Source: Sweltsa coloradensis
Lineage: Eukaryota; Arthropoda; Insecta; Plecoptera; Chloroperlidae
Length of the DNA stretch: 64,000 bases
Assembly (NCBI GenBank): GCA_024449915.1
Contig: JAMZAV010001291.1
Span: 124,001-188,000, forward strand
Reading direction: 5' to 3'
The notes beneath the pieces are model-generated. The model saw nothing but the letters and a program-made list of their open reading frames with translations. It searched no databases and was not told where the DNA came from. A program made the position numbers and the translations under genes. Of the stretch, positions 37,108 through 51,200 are shown one piece after another. Position 1 is the first letter of the stretch. Each line of letters opens with the position of its first letter.

Positions 37108-40100
37108 TAAGGTTTTTAAGCATAAGCCCGCTTTAAGGACATAGTTATTGATTCATAGCAGTTGTCGAAAAAGTTTGCCCCGACTGGGGTTCGAACCCAG
37201 AACCTCCGGCTTAACGTGCCATAGCTCTACCAATTAAGCTACCGGGACCACAGAACAAACCTTTAGGAAACTGCTATTTGTTGTGACTGTTGACTTACAT
37301 GACAATAATAATAATAATCAAACACCCAGTTCCAACATAAGTCAGGTCGGGGGGTGACGTATCACCATACTATACCCTAGCACAATACCAAGTCTAAACT
37401 TGAATAAACAATACAATACAAGGTCCAGGGTTCAATTCTCCATATAGGCAGAATTTTTTACACTTCTGATTTGGACTTAAGTCCATTAGTTCTTGGGTTA
37501 GGAATTTGTAAACGGTGACTTAAGAGCCGTCCTAGCAACGAGGCACATAATAAATTCAAAGTTGTTCTGAATCGGCCTTGTTGATTCTGGCATTGATCCG
37601 CAGATGTTTGCACTGTCCATACCACTGATTGATATATTTCCTATTAAAAAAATATTGATCTTTGGTTGGTTATCGCTCGCTCGTCGATTGCCTCGGGGCC
37701 TACAGGGTTGGCTTGGTTGCTTGGGTTTAATGTCCTCCACTGAAAATCAGTTAAATATGACTGAGAAGACTCTAAATTCAAATTAATTAATTTAATATTT
37801 TAATTACTTTCCAATTTTTTTTTTAAATAACCAATCCCAAAAATAAAGACTCAATTGCAGTTGGCTAGTTTAGTTGGTTGAGGAGGTTGAGGAGGACATT
37901 TCCCAAGACTTCATATCGAAAGGGGAAAAAATTGATCCTGCGTAGAATTCATATATCCGGTAAACAGTTATCATTACATAATTTGTACCATTGCAACATC
38001 TTGTCAAAAACAAGTTCATTTTTGACCCCACTTGCTACAGAGAGAAAGAGTTGCAGAAGTAGACTCTCACTAACCCTAATAATAAAGCATCATTGAATCA
38101 GGATGCAATTTATGAACAATAGTATTTGATTCTCTAAATCAGTCTCGGTACCGCTTAGCTTATGATCTTAATTTGACTGTCAGATTGACAATCGTTATCC
38201 GAATGTTGGACCTCCATATCAGATCCTGGCTTGTTGTCGTCAGGTCTAAATACAGACACTTGCTGTGTGTTCACCGAGTTAAGAGAAATGATCACATGAA
38301 AATCAGCATTCCACTTGTACTTTAAAAACAAGATTCATATAGTAATAATGTGGAAAAAGCCAACCGGCTAGTTGAGTTTAGATTGGAGAAGGGTTGACAG
38401 GTTGGGAAAGCATAGAGAACATAAAGACCAGCCTCCCAAAAGGACGAAACGCGCCGTGGATTAAGGTAACAAACAACTTTAAATTAGCTGCAGTTGTCAT
38501 CAGCAGGTGAAATGTTTGGTCGCCTCCAGCCCTTCAGGCTGGACTTTATGTTCTCTATGCTTTCCCAACCTGTCAACCCTTCTCCAATCTAAACAAGATT
38601 CATATAGGTACACACAAGTGTGCCACAGCCAAGCTGCGGTACACTAGTATACTCAGGCACCTTATACAGCAATACATCAAGTAAGATAATTAATTAATTG
38701 CTATTTTATTATAGTAGTAGGTTAATTACTAATTAGGACTTGTTTAATATTTAATACAATTCAGAAATTATTCATTCAGTTCTATAATGTAACTACAATT
38801 CAGAAGTTAAATAGTTACCGTCTCGGTGGTCTAAGGCACCTGCCCGGAATGTAAGAGACTCGGTTTCGTAGCCCGATGGGATGGATTTTCTAATGTCTTA
38901 ATTGAATTGTATTAAATATTAACAATTCCACCTACGGGAGTGTTTCCCGACAATCCAAATCGAGAAATAAGACTTGTTTGTCGACGTCTATATTACAATT
39001 GTGAATCCACACAGTTTTCATTATGTTATGCTTTTCTCAATACTGCAATCAATTGAGTAAATGACCAATAAAACAATACAATTAATATTCCATAAATATT
39101 GATTTTATCATGTTTATGTCATAAAGAACAATTATTAAAAGTAAAAAAATTGTATTCATTATTGAAACCTAACTGTTCTAATAATCTCATTATAGAAAAG
39201 TTTCAGATGACGTCACACTGACTATCATGGCCGACTGGTGGGCAAAAATTACGTTGATGCCATCTTAACACACAATATGTTAAAAGGATGAATTTCATTG
39301 AAGATTCCTCAAAGTTGCATTACATTTGGCAGTTCAAACCAACCAAATATGTATTCTTATATTTGTTATTAACAACAAACAATGGAAATTGAAGCTCTGG
39401 TTTAAAAATAAAAACAATTAAAAGCTGGAACCATGTAAAAGCAGGTCTAAGGGCTATGCCACCTGGCCACTTTTGACACTATAGAAATAGAAGGCCACCA
39501 TTTAGTGGCTGACAAAAAGTATTCCAATGTTCAACCATAGCTATTAACCCTCCGTCACTCGCGTGGGGTTCTACAAACCCCAGAGTCTTCATTCGACTCT
39601 GTTTCTCTGCATCGGACTGTTTTACCGACTCTAGATTCTCAGTACCTTCAAGTCACTCTATTTGTTAGCAAAATTTGTAACCCTCTAATCATTAGGGCTT
39701 TTAGTGTCGTTATATTGCCGGTCTGAACGTGGCTGGGGTTGGTGAAACCCCGCGCAAGTGATCACGTTACAGTAACTGCATAGGAAAACTCAATGCTATT
39801 TTGGCTTAAATTTTGAAATTTTTTAATTTTTGAAAAATTATTCTTGCAATTTACTAACTGGTTCATGTTCATTACTAAAAAGTGACACAAAACTTAAAAA
39901 TGCATTATTTTGACACCTTTTTTGAATATTTTGAAAATGTCCATTTTTTAAATCTGAAAAATACAATAAAAAAATATTTCATACAAAAAGGTTCATTGGC
40001 ATTTTATTTCACTGTCCTCCCAGTAACAACCACCTACATAGTAGTTCCACAAATCATATGAGCACAGAAAGAAATACCCAAAACATCCTACTGCACTAAA

Positions 40101-43100
40101 TACAGCCCAAAATAATTTGGGGTTTGAGAAACCCCACGCGAGGGATGGTGTTAAGAAATTCCGCGCGAGTGACGGAGGGTTAAATATATTGTCATTTTGC
40201 ATCGTACAAATTTTCTAATAACTGTAGGCGATGAAAATTACGTGATTTCTTCCTATCCGCCTATCGTAGCAATGTTAAAACTACACGGGTGTTTGCACTG
40301 TCTATACCACTGAGGGCACTGATTGCTATATATCCTATTAAAAATATTGATCTTTGGTTGGTTATCGCTCACTCGTCGATTACCTCAGGGCCTACAGGGT
40401 TGGCTTAGTCGCTTTGGTTTAATGTCCGCCACTAAAAAGCAGTTATATAACTGAGTGGGTCGACTCTAGATACGAATTTATTTATTTTATTTATTGGATC
40501 ATTTGCTCACCACGGCCCAAAGTAAGAAGATACTGCGCCGTCTTAAGTCTTTCTGAAACTCGCCTATTCAAAGCATCAAGTAGAGATGAAGCATTTTATA
40601 ATTAGATGTCTCAAAAAGTCCACACAATTTTTTTTTCAATCAGAAATAGTGTATAGATCTACTTAGACCACAGTGACCCTCCCCATCATGTGCAGGCACC
40701 TCCGGGCCTAGTTCATTCTCTGTTTTAGGGGAGTTCCGTAGATACGGGCGCCGTACGGCTCAGTTCTTCCCGGCAGCCATAAGGAACACATCTCCCTAAT
40801 AAGCTCACGGCTGGAGCGATATGACCAGGCCGCCCCGCACCTTCATTTTTCTCCGCCGACCACTCGTGATACACGCGTATGCGCTGATCGCCTGCATACA
40901 TGGTAATTTGACTCGTCTGTTTTGGCCAGGGCTTTTGTGGTGTTGGTAGATCTATAAAATCTTTAGGCCCTCCCTAAGCCTCTTTGAAGGCAAAATTACA
41001 TTATTTATCGGTTTTATTATCATGACTCGAATACTGCAGTGATATGGCAGTGCGCGTACATACCGTAATTTTTTGAAAATACGTGTTTTGGATTGTTTTA
41101 TCAGAAACGTACAAGTTGATAACATTCTCATTAAAATATTATTGTGTGCATCCCTTGTTAAAACAGAACACGCTTAAAATCACTTGTACAAATTATGTCA
41201 TTCACATTTAAAAAAATCATTGTCTTTAGAAACATTACCTGGCCAAACGAGGAAATAAAAAACTGTCACATCTCTTAAAAAAATCAATTAGGCTACGAGC
41301 ATATGAAAAGAAGAAGACAATATAAACATAGATATTAAATACCTACTACCCTTCCACCTTTTAATGTGTCGAGCAGCGCTAAAATAGGCATTACCACCGG
41401 AAGAAAACAATGTGAAGTCGGGACTCACCTTTCAAGCTGTTGAGAAGCGCTCAGATACCCATCACTATCCGATGATAATAAAATAATATCAGGACTCTCA
41501 GGGCGAACACAGTGCTCGTCTGTGATTGGTTCGTGACGGAGTTCAGCTGGGTGCTCTCGAATGTCACTCGTAGAACCCAACCGAGCTTCTTCACCAACAT
41601 CGTTAGACCTACAAGAAAAGTTGGCATTTAAGTAAGGTACAGTGACCACCTGGGTCTCAGAAGAACAAAACTTGTTTGGTTGAAGCTAACTTGTCTGGTT
41701 GACGCTATCATACCCAGACAAAATATTGACGTAGACAGGGAAATATACACAAAGAACGGGACTCACCTTTCAAGCTGTTGAGAAGCGCTCCGATACGTAT
41801 CACTATCCGATGATAATAAAATAATATCAGGACTCTCAGGGCGAACACAGTGCTCGTCTGTGATTGGCTCGGGACGGTGTTCAGCTGGGTGCTCTCGAGT
41901 GTCACTCGTGGAACCCGACCGAGCTTCTTCACCAACATCCTTAGGCCTACAAGAAAAGTGGGCATTTAAGTAAGGTACAGTGACCACCTGGGTCTCAGAA
42001 GAACAAAACTTGTTTGGTTGAAGCTAACTTGTCTGGTTGACGCTATCATACCCAGACAAATATTGACGTAGACAGGGAAATATACACAAAGAACGAGACT
42101 CACCTTTCAATCTGTTGAGGAGCGCTCAAATACGTATCACTATCCGATGATAATACAAAATCAGGACTCTCAGGGTAAACATAGTGCTCGTCTGTGATTG
42201 GCTCGTGAGGGTGTTCAGCTAGGTGCTCTAGGGTGTCACTCGTGGAACCCGACCGAGCTTCTTCACCAACATCGTTAGGCCTACGAGAAAAGTGGGCATT
42301 AAAGTAAGGTAGGCCTACAGTGACCACCATCTGATAGGTGGGTCTCAGAAGAACAAAGCTTGTCTGGTTGAAGTTATCATACCCAGACAACTATTGACGT
42401 AGACAGGGAAATATATACAAAGAATTTATATTTTACATTCCTTTTTGACTTTAATAAGACTAATGGCCATTTACACTTCGGCGATCCCGGGAAGGGAAGG
42501 GGCGAAGTTAGCTTGTCGACCGTTTACACGATTGCAACGTTGCTCGGCGACGCGAGGTCTGACAATTTGTTCCATAAGTTAGGTTATGAATACCCATGCA
42601 CCATAATTAGCTAATGTTTTTAAGCTTTTGAAGCATTTTTACGCATCCCTATTTTTGTAAAAGGGATCAACAACATTCCAGACGCTGGCCTAATTTTCAA
42701 TAGCTTTTATAAGCTGTTAATCAAACTCAACCCAGATAGTCATCCATGTTTCTTTGAATAAATCCACTGCAATTTGACCAACTTCAGTACCAGAAAGTAT
42801 GATCCAACAGGAACCAGAAGAGGAGGAACCAACTATTTACTTCGGGAGAAGCGAACATTATTAAACCAGATTCAATAACGGGCAAAGGTCTCGTGGGTTC
42901 GCGTGAAACTCGGACTCTGATTGATCAACGCGCCTTCGCGTCTCGCCGAAGTGTAAATGGGCTATAACTTATTAAAGTGGTGAATAGACACTTTTAACGC
43001 TTTCAGACAGCAGCAGTAATTTTCAGTCAAATTTTTTAGCCAAACAATCGAAGTCAGAAGAACCTTACATTTGAAAACTTGTTAGGTAATATAATATGCA

Positions 43101-45190
43101 TAGGCCTACATGTATGTTTGTTAAATGTAGGTCCTACTGCAATGCACTCACCTATCTTTAAAATCAGGCCTAGGTAGGCAAACGTATTGAAAAAACAGAA
43201 ATTGAAGCCTTTTAAGAGACCTTTAAATACTAAGGCAGAAGTCCATGGAAATATAAATGGAGAGAATACCTACATATAATAGACCAATGACAAAAGCCCA
43301 CATAGTTGACATAGGCCTACATTTTAAAAAGGCATAATTTCATTTTTCAATGTCATTTAAATTTCTTGATTTTTTAAACGGATTTATTCACTTGTGTAGT
43401 GTACGCTTTCTAAACTACATGGCACGTTTTCACAAAAACATTCACACATCCTTTGGTTTATAAATAATAAAGTGCACTATTTTTGCAATATTGTTTGAAC
43501 AACACAAGCCTTACCACCTGACCAGGTAAAAGGCTTTTTGTCTAATATAGGTGGAACCAGATAAGCTGGCGGGCGTCAAGGTCAAGCGAGAGCACAGACG
43601 CCAACGTTGACAATTTACACGCAACTGGCATTAGGTAGGGCCTAACGTATTTGGTCATGTTATCGTGATATGTTATCACGTAAATCAACATTTTATAAGC
43701 TGTGAATAAAGTAGTTCGTCCCACAGAGTCAGTATTTTAGCGAAATAATGATTTTAATTAATCACGATTACGAAAGTGTTTTTTTGCCTTGTTGGTAATG
43801 GTGTGTCCTACGTTCCAGCTGCTTATAATGCCAACCTCGCCACATGTGATGTCAATGTTTAGGAGCATCAAAATGTCTTGATTTTATTCGTACACTTCAT
43901 AAATACATTATTTATAGGGTGTATTTGGCAAGGCTAGGCTTAAAAATAGTCGTGTTTTTCTCCGAAAGCAGTTTTAGAGACCGTTATTTTATTTACTTTT
44001 TGCCGATCCTGTGGCCATAGTGCGTGGACGACAATGCTGCGATCCCTCGGCGACCGCCACCTTATCTGGTTCAACCTATAGATTACTTGCGTACTTCCAA
44101 ACATATTGTTAACAAACTTATTGAAAAATCTAGGGTTGTAAACGGTCTCAATTTGAATTTTTAAAGAGGGAGCGAGCGACTGAGTGTCTCCATTCAACTC
44201 AAATGGCCCTCATTCTGTGATTCTGTGTGTCTGTCTGTATGTATGTCGAAAATCAGCCGAACTGCTGAAAAGATTGCGCTAAAATTTTAAACAGACATCC
44301 GGTACGAGTTAACTGAGAATTATTAACAAAATCAGCTAGATCCATTGTGATGTAAGCCTACAATAAATAAAAATGTGATTTTTTTAAAAATATCAATAGC
44401 ATTTGTTTAGTAGCAGCTAGCGGGACGAGATCTACCTGGCTAGCATGACCTACTCGTAAGCATTTAGCATACCACACGGAGGGTTGGGGTTCGATGCCCG
44501 TTAGCTAGAACTTTTTTATATTTTTACACCCACATATTATTTTTGAGGGGTGTTAAATGGGAAATAAAAATTAGGTGATTTTGTTTTGTCTTGGAAATTT
44601 ATTAATGTTGCACGCTAATACGTTTCGAACACGATTCGCATTTTGAATGTTCAATTTAACTAGGAAACGCTCAGTTGGACGCGTTGATAAGCGAGCACGT
44701 GCTATAGCTACTCACATTGCACATTTTTTTAAATTTTAAAATTTGCTGCTACCAAGCAACATAAAAGAAATAGAAGACATAGACAAATTTAAAAGCTCAC
44801 TTAAAAGTTACCTAATTGGGAAAGCATATTATCAAGTTGATGATTATGTACAGGAACACAAGTTCAAACATGTATATTTTAACCAGTAAGCCAAGCTTGT
44901 ATTTTAAATTTTAAATTTTAAATTGATTTTGCACTCCATGTATAGCTATGAATTTATGTATTATGTGTGTTGTATGTGTTTGTGTATGTATTTATTATTT
45001 GTGTATGTATGTATGTATTAGGAATAGGGCTTGTTCTGCAATAATTTTTAGGCCTAGTTGCCTATATTATGTTCATGACATGTTTCATACATCTGTGATG
45101 TTAAAACAAAACTCAAATTAAATAAATAAAATAAATAAATAAAATACTACTACTACTACCACTACAACTACTACTGCTACTACACTACTA

Positions 45191-45232
<42 letters not shown>

Positions 45233-48200
45233 TTCGACTACTACTGCTACTACTACTACCACTACCACTACTACTACTACTAGTACTATTTTCCATTTTT
45301 CCAAATAAAGAACAATTCAAAAAAAAAAAAAAAAAAACTACTACTGCCATTAATACTACCACTACCAGTCCTACCAGCTACACATGAAACTCACTTCGGG
45401 ACATGTTCATGGCTAGCTGCATACGTCACCGACACTGAGAACTGCGGTACTACTGGCTCAGCAGGAGTTGACCTTGATGTCTGTCTATCACCAAATCTCA
45501 CAAACAACCTACGAAATCAAAACACGACAGTAATGTAGGGCTGCCATTATGTCAATACCGTAGGCTTCAGAAGCATCAGACCTACCGTGGTGAACGTGAG
45601 CTTGTCTTGTTGTCTGACAATGGTTCTTGCTTTACACTATCCATAGTGAGGGATCCATCAATCAGGCTGTAAATTTAGGCAAATTAATTATTATAGACAG
45701 TAGACCTTCGCCTACCTACTCACATAGCTCACATGAAAGATGAAACTAGCCTGTTGTTTTTGTTAGTGGCCACAACCTATGATAGATTTTTAAATAGAAG
45801 AACATAAAAATTTGTAGGCCTATTAAAAATTGTTGTTTATGTTGGGTAGAGCCCATCGATAAGGAAGGCCTACTAACTATGATTTAAAACAATCTAGACT
45901 TGAGCCAACTATGGATTTTTTAAGGACTTCCAGATCCTACTCCAAATTAGAATAATAGGCCTACTAGGCCTTCCTAATAAAGTAGGCCTATCTGGTTCTG
46001 GTCTATTGGATATTTCTCGCAACGCTTCAAAAAAATTGAGAAATTGTAAGTAGGTACTCATCTTGCATAGTTTGCACAGGATCACTAAACTGTTTACTCG
46101 ATTATAGGCCGACCTCAAGTAGGCGAAGTTGGAGATTTAGACCGTCAAATTCGATGTTATAATTACTAGGCCTATTAACTATTATGTATCAAAAAATGTT
46201 TGCACATAGAGCTAGGACCCATGGTTGTGGCAAGTTAGCCACATGGAGGCATTCCCATGGCTACAATGGTTATACAGCCTGTCATTAGGATTTTGACTAG
46301 GTATATTTGATTTGATTTGATTTAAAGCTTTATTTCCATGATTTACAATGTATACACAAGACATACAAGTAATGATCTTGACCCTTGGTTTGAAAGGTAT
46401 GTGGAAAGTACATTTATGATTGTAATTAAAAAATAACATACTGTGTTTGGTAAGTTTCTCGTGCCTACGACAGTTATGTTTTACGGGCTAGGGCCCAGAC
46501 AATAGGCTAACACCTCATTTTATATAAAAGGTCGATATGGCCTAACCTTCCTCCTTCCATATAGGCCTAGGCCTATGCCATGTTTTGTCAATTAGGGTTC
46601 ATGCTAAACATTTCATAAGATTCCCTTGTGTTTCACCTCATTATATCGGCGGGAAAAAATTTGGTCAATCGTTGATTGGGCATTAACAAAATGGTTTATA
46701 AATTATTTCGCACAAGTAGCTCCACACACCACTAACATGCAATATTTTAGTTATTTTGGGCCTTATGTCAAACACTTCCTTCATATTGAATAATTTCTGC
46801 CATTGTAAACAAGGGTACCTATCCATAGCCTCCTAAATGTACAAATAGCCCTATAGCCATGATGGCATTTTATTATTAGAAGTTAGGCCTACTATATACC
46901 CGGTATACTATTTTGTAAAATATATTACGTTTAGCCTAATACTTATGTAAGAACTAGTGCAAGCAAAAATGGACTAACAGGGTGAAAACTGTTAAAAACT
47001 ATAAGTATGTATTGTTATTTGTTGTCCTTAATAAATTATAAAACTATAAATAAATTATGAAAAAGGGTACTTTTTCGGTTGGTATGGACCGGTTTTTTAA
47101 CATTTTTTTTTAAATAAAAACACTGAAAAACAACTACCGGTAAGTAGTTTTGTAGGGGAGATTGGGGTAATTAGGAACAAATTTGTGTAAGTTGACCTAT
47201 GATCTCAATTTACATATAACTAGAAAAACATATTATAAATGTTTTAGTGGTATCAGATACATTGAAACATTGGCTTTCTTAATAAAATTAAATATTTTGC
47301 ATTCATGTGTTATTTTAGATGCAATGATTTTTTTTCTACACGCGCATATTGTTCCTTATTACCCCAACATTTTGGGGCAATAAGAAACAAGCATTATAAG
47401 AAGCAAGGTAGGTGCATTAAAAATACATGGGGCAAATAGGAACATAGGTATTTGTAGTATAATTAAGTAGCAAAAGAATTCATCTTGATATCTTGCTTAT
47501 TGACAAAGTTAGAACAGATGCAAATTGTAGTATTTTTTTAATAGCTAGAAACATGACATTACAGTTTTTTTTTAAACTGTAATTTTTGTCTTAAAACTAC
47601 ACAAAGCTTCTCATAGCATGATGTTAATATTTAAAAAAAAGTATTTGTATCATGAAAAATTACAAATATAGAAATTGTTATGCATGAATTACTGTTTAAT
47701 AGGAAAAATATACACTTTTTAAGTGGGGGCAATAAGGAACACTTCCCTCACATTTAATTTATTAACCCAGATTTTCATCAGGGCCTACTTGTTGTGTTTT
47801 AAACTTTTCCCAAAATGATTGAATTATTTTTGGATTTGGTTCTAAATTAAATTTAGTGATCCCAATGAGCTTAATTGGGCCTAGGAAAAGATTTGCCTCT
47901 TGAATGATGTCAAAGTCATCCCTCAAGGGCCAAGCAAAGATATTACCTCTACGCTCTAGGAATTTTACTTCAATTTCCAGTGGTTGATGATTGTGGATTC
48001 TTATTACCCTACCTGCATGACGAGACATGTTTGTTCCCATTTACCCCTATGATATAGCATTACACTATATGACTCATTCCTATTTTCCCCTAGTATTCCT
48101 ATTTACCCCTCATGGGTGTTCCCTTTTACCCCAAAAATTAAGTTTTTGGGGCAAATAGGAATTACCCCCTACTTTTAGGAGAGGAAAGAGATAAAAAATT

Positions 48201-51200
48201 ACAAAAATCAAAATAAGGCACTCTCATATGTAAGCAGTAAAATAAGCATACAGTCTTTACTACAATTAATTCTTATAAGAAAGGAAAATTTGGTTTTTAA
48301 AACATTGTTAGAAACATTTTACGCTTTTTTTTGCAGTACCTTACAAGAGTCCTAAAAACACCAATCAAAAGTTATTGTTTTCAGTAGAATTGATTACATT
48401 ATAAAAGAAGAAGGTATGTTCCTTACCAAACAATTTTTCATAAAAATTTACATCTTCAAATTTCTTAATTATAGGGCTTGTTCCCAATTACCCCAATTCC
48501 TTATTACCCCAATCTCCCCTAACGAAAAGGATTTCGGGTGCGCTCTTATCGATTATATCCTAGAACTCGCGCGGCGCAGGGTAACCAGCTGAAAGTTCGG
48601 CTAACCTAACGCAAGTAGTTTTGTAAAACCGGTCCATACCAACCGAAAAAGTTCCAAAAAAAGATCGAGAAGGCAATGTGCGGCAAAAAGTTAAAACTTC
48701 TGATAGCTTTTTGTCAACTTGCAGAATGGCAGGTAGTGACTTACTGGCAGCCTCGTGATTGGTTACCGCAGACCACGCCACAACCATGGGAACTTGGCTT
48801 AATGGGTGCAGCCACTTTTTATTTTATGGCCTTTTAAATATCCTAGGAGGCCTATGTTTGCATCAATGAGGTAGGTGGTAGGGCCTACCCCTTTTAGTAT
48901 CAGTACTAAGGCTTGTAGTTGTAATTTGTAGGCTTATGGGATTACCCCCATGCAAGATTAAGCCTAAATAATATAGGCCTACCTACACAGGCTCTAGATC
49001 TGTAAGTTACCATATCTTTTGAAGTTTTGAAGCTAAAATGTCTGCTCTGAGGCTAAAGTAGTAATTGCCTGCAGAACTGTACCAGAATGACAATTGGGGA
49101 AACCAATTTTGAATAGGTTCAAACTGGTAGGCTTACAACAGCGATTTTAGGCTTAGAATGCCATACCTATTCTTTTTAATTGTCAATTTAGCAGATATAC
49201 CTAATTGACACTTGATCATACCTGTAAGAAGGATGAGAATCAAAGGGAATAGTGGAGACCGTAGAGGCATCCGAAATGTAACCGGTGACCGTATCGGAAA
49301 TCTCATTTCCGATTCGTGTAAGTTCGTTGTTTCCGACCGGTGAAATTTCAATTACATCTTCATCAATGGAGTCAAGGTTTACACATTCGGTTCTTGGGCT
49401 ATTTAGATCATCAGACTCTTCTTGCTCTGCTTTCAGAGGGATCACCTGTGTCCAGTCACTTGGAGATATGCCGCCCGCGTTCGACCCTATAGGTCCACTT
49501 CTCCCTATGAGCTTATCGTCATCCGTTGTATTCTTCCCTGGAAGCTGTAATCGTAATGACGCGGGACTTTTACCCAATTGGCCAGGATCTATGGAGCTGG
49601 TAACATTATGTAACAAACAGGGCGACTGTTCAAGTTCAAGTTCGTCAACCTGCATCATACCATCACCAAAAATGTTCTGGCTCTGTTGCTCTTCACGCTC
49701 ACCGTTGTCATTCACCTCGTCTTCTATTACCGTCTCCAATACACAATGTAGTTGCTCAGTTTGCAAGACGATTTCTGGATTACCACCAACACCAAAGATG
49801 TACGAAATAGCTGTGCTAAGCGACTGACCAAACGGCACGGGTGTCTGTTGCACATCCAGTGTTTGAGTTACACATTTTTTGGCTTCTGAATCATGTTTAT
49901 CTAAATCTGTCAATGTGACATCAGAAGTTCTTTTTTTACGATTTCGATCACAGTCGTTGGTAGGGTGAGATAAGGCTTCAAGGCTGCTGGAATTACTGGT
50001 GTGAATGTTCTGGCTTAGCTGTTCTTCACATTCACCATTGTCATTCACATTATTTTCTATGACTGTCTCCAATGTGGTGGTACAATGAAGTTGCTCAGAG
50101 TCCAAGGCGGTTTCGGGATTGGTAGGGTGGGATAAAGCTTCAAGGCTGCTGGAATTACTGGCCTGATCTGTGGCAGCAAGACCAACTATTGGAGAAATCT
50201 CATTTTGGGTAATTAAACATTTATGAAGTGTGTCAACTGTTACAGAATCTTCCCCAGGGCGTTTTTCTTCACCTAACCAATGTAAGTAACTTAGGCTGGG
50301 ACGTCTTCCGCGCCGTTTCTTTCTTTTAGTTTTAGGTCGAGAAAGTCTGGTTTTCTGTGCCGGTAGACCTACACTTTTTTCAAAACCGACGCTACCTGTT
50401 GCTGTGCAACGAGGAGAATCGTGACGTTCAGTCCTCAAATGGTTATTAGCATTTGAATCAAGATTTACACTTGAAGATCCTATCTTTGCCAACGGCAACT
50501 CTGGTTCTTTAACATTACCGACACGGCTTTTGTGAGCGGGCACTTCCTTTAAATTTTGGTTTAGTTTTTCCCGTACCGTTAACTGTCCAAGATCGGTGTA
50601 AATAGGGGAATCAACACTTGAGTCAAACGAGGAGGAAGAGATGTCCACTATGTCCAACACTTCACATTCTTTTGCACTATCTAATTTACGATTTTGCTCC
50701 GGCTCTATGCTCGGAATTTCTGAGGTTTGTACTGTCGCACTGACAAGTTCGTCAAAAGAGTGTTCATTACCTTGATCAGGCCTGATTAAACTCGTTTTAC
50801 TAATGAAATCTTTATATGTGCTTAACCAAGCCGAGGAATTAATTTGGTTAACTGTTTTACTGGGCAGGTTTTTGCCTTTGGGTTTCGGTACCTTTTGTTT
50901 TCCAGTAATTGTATTCATAGGCCTAGAACTGACTTCTGTTACAGTCAATTTCTTAACTAACTTAGGTTTCGACTGCGGTGGTTTAACTATAGGATCAAGG
51001 CAGCACTGTTCTTTGTGGCCAGCATATTCTTTATGTACTAATGTGGGCAATCGAAGGTTAGAAGGGGCCTTTGTAATAGACGGTAGAGTTTTAGGCCGGC
51101 TGTGTCCACACCCTTCTCTCAACGACGTTGGCACACATTTCACATGTTTTGGCACAACTCGTAAGGAACTCTTTACTGGTGAGTTGTGCTTATTCACTAG

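Larger units (their letters stand above)
47069..48652. mobile_element. Outer MITE, interrupted by a pogo-like element
   Basis: The 28-bp end ACTTTTTCGGTTGGTATGG... is inverted exactly at the right (...ccataccaaccgaaaaagt). Without the inner element it would be about 217 bp. The inner insertion sits beside the word aagtagttttgt, which occurs near both borders. Confidence 0.72.

Noticed and set aside
44424..44510. Third tRNA candidate
   Set aside because: It has a T-arm word and a terminator but the acceptor, D and anticodon arms could not be folded into a cloverleaf.
45180..45362. Poly-serine frame on the minus strand
   Set aside because: It is the CTA microsatellite read in one frame.
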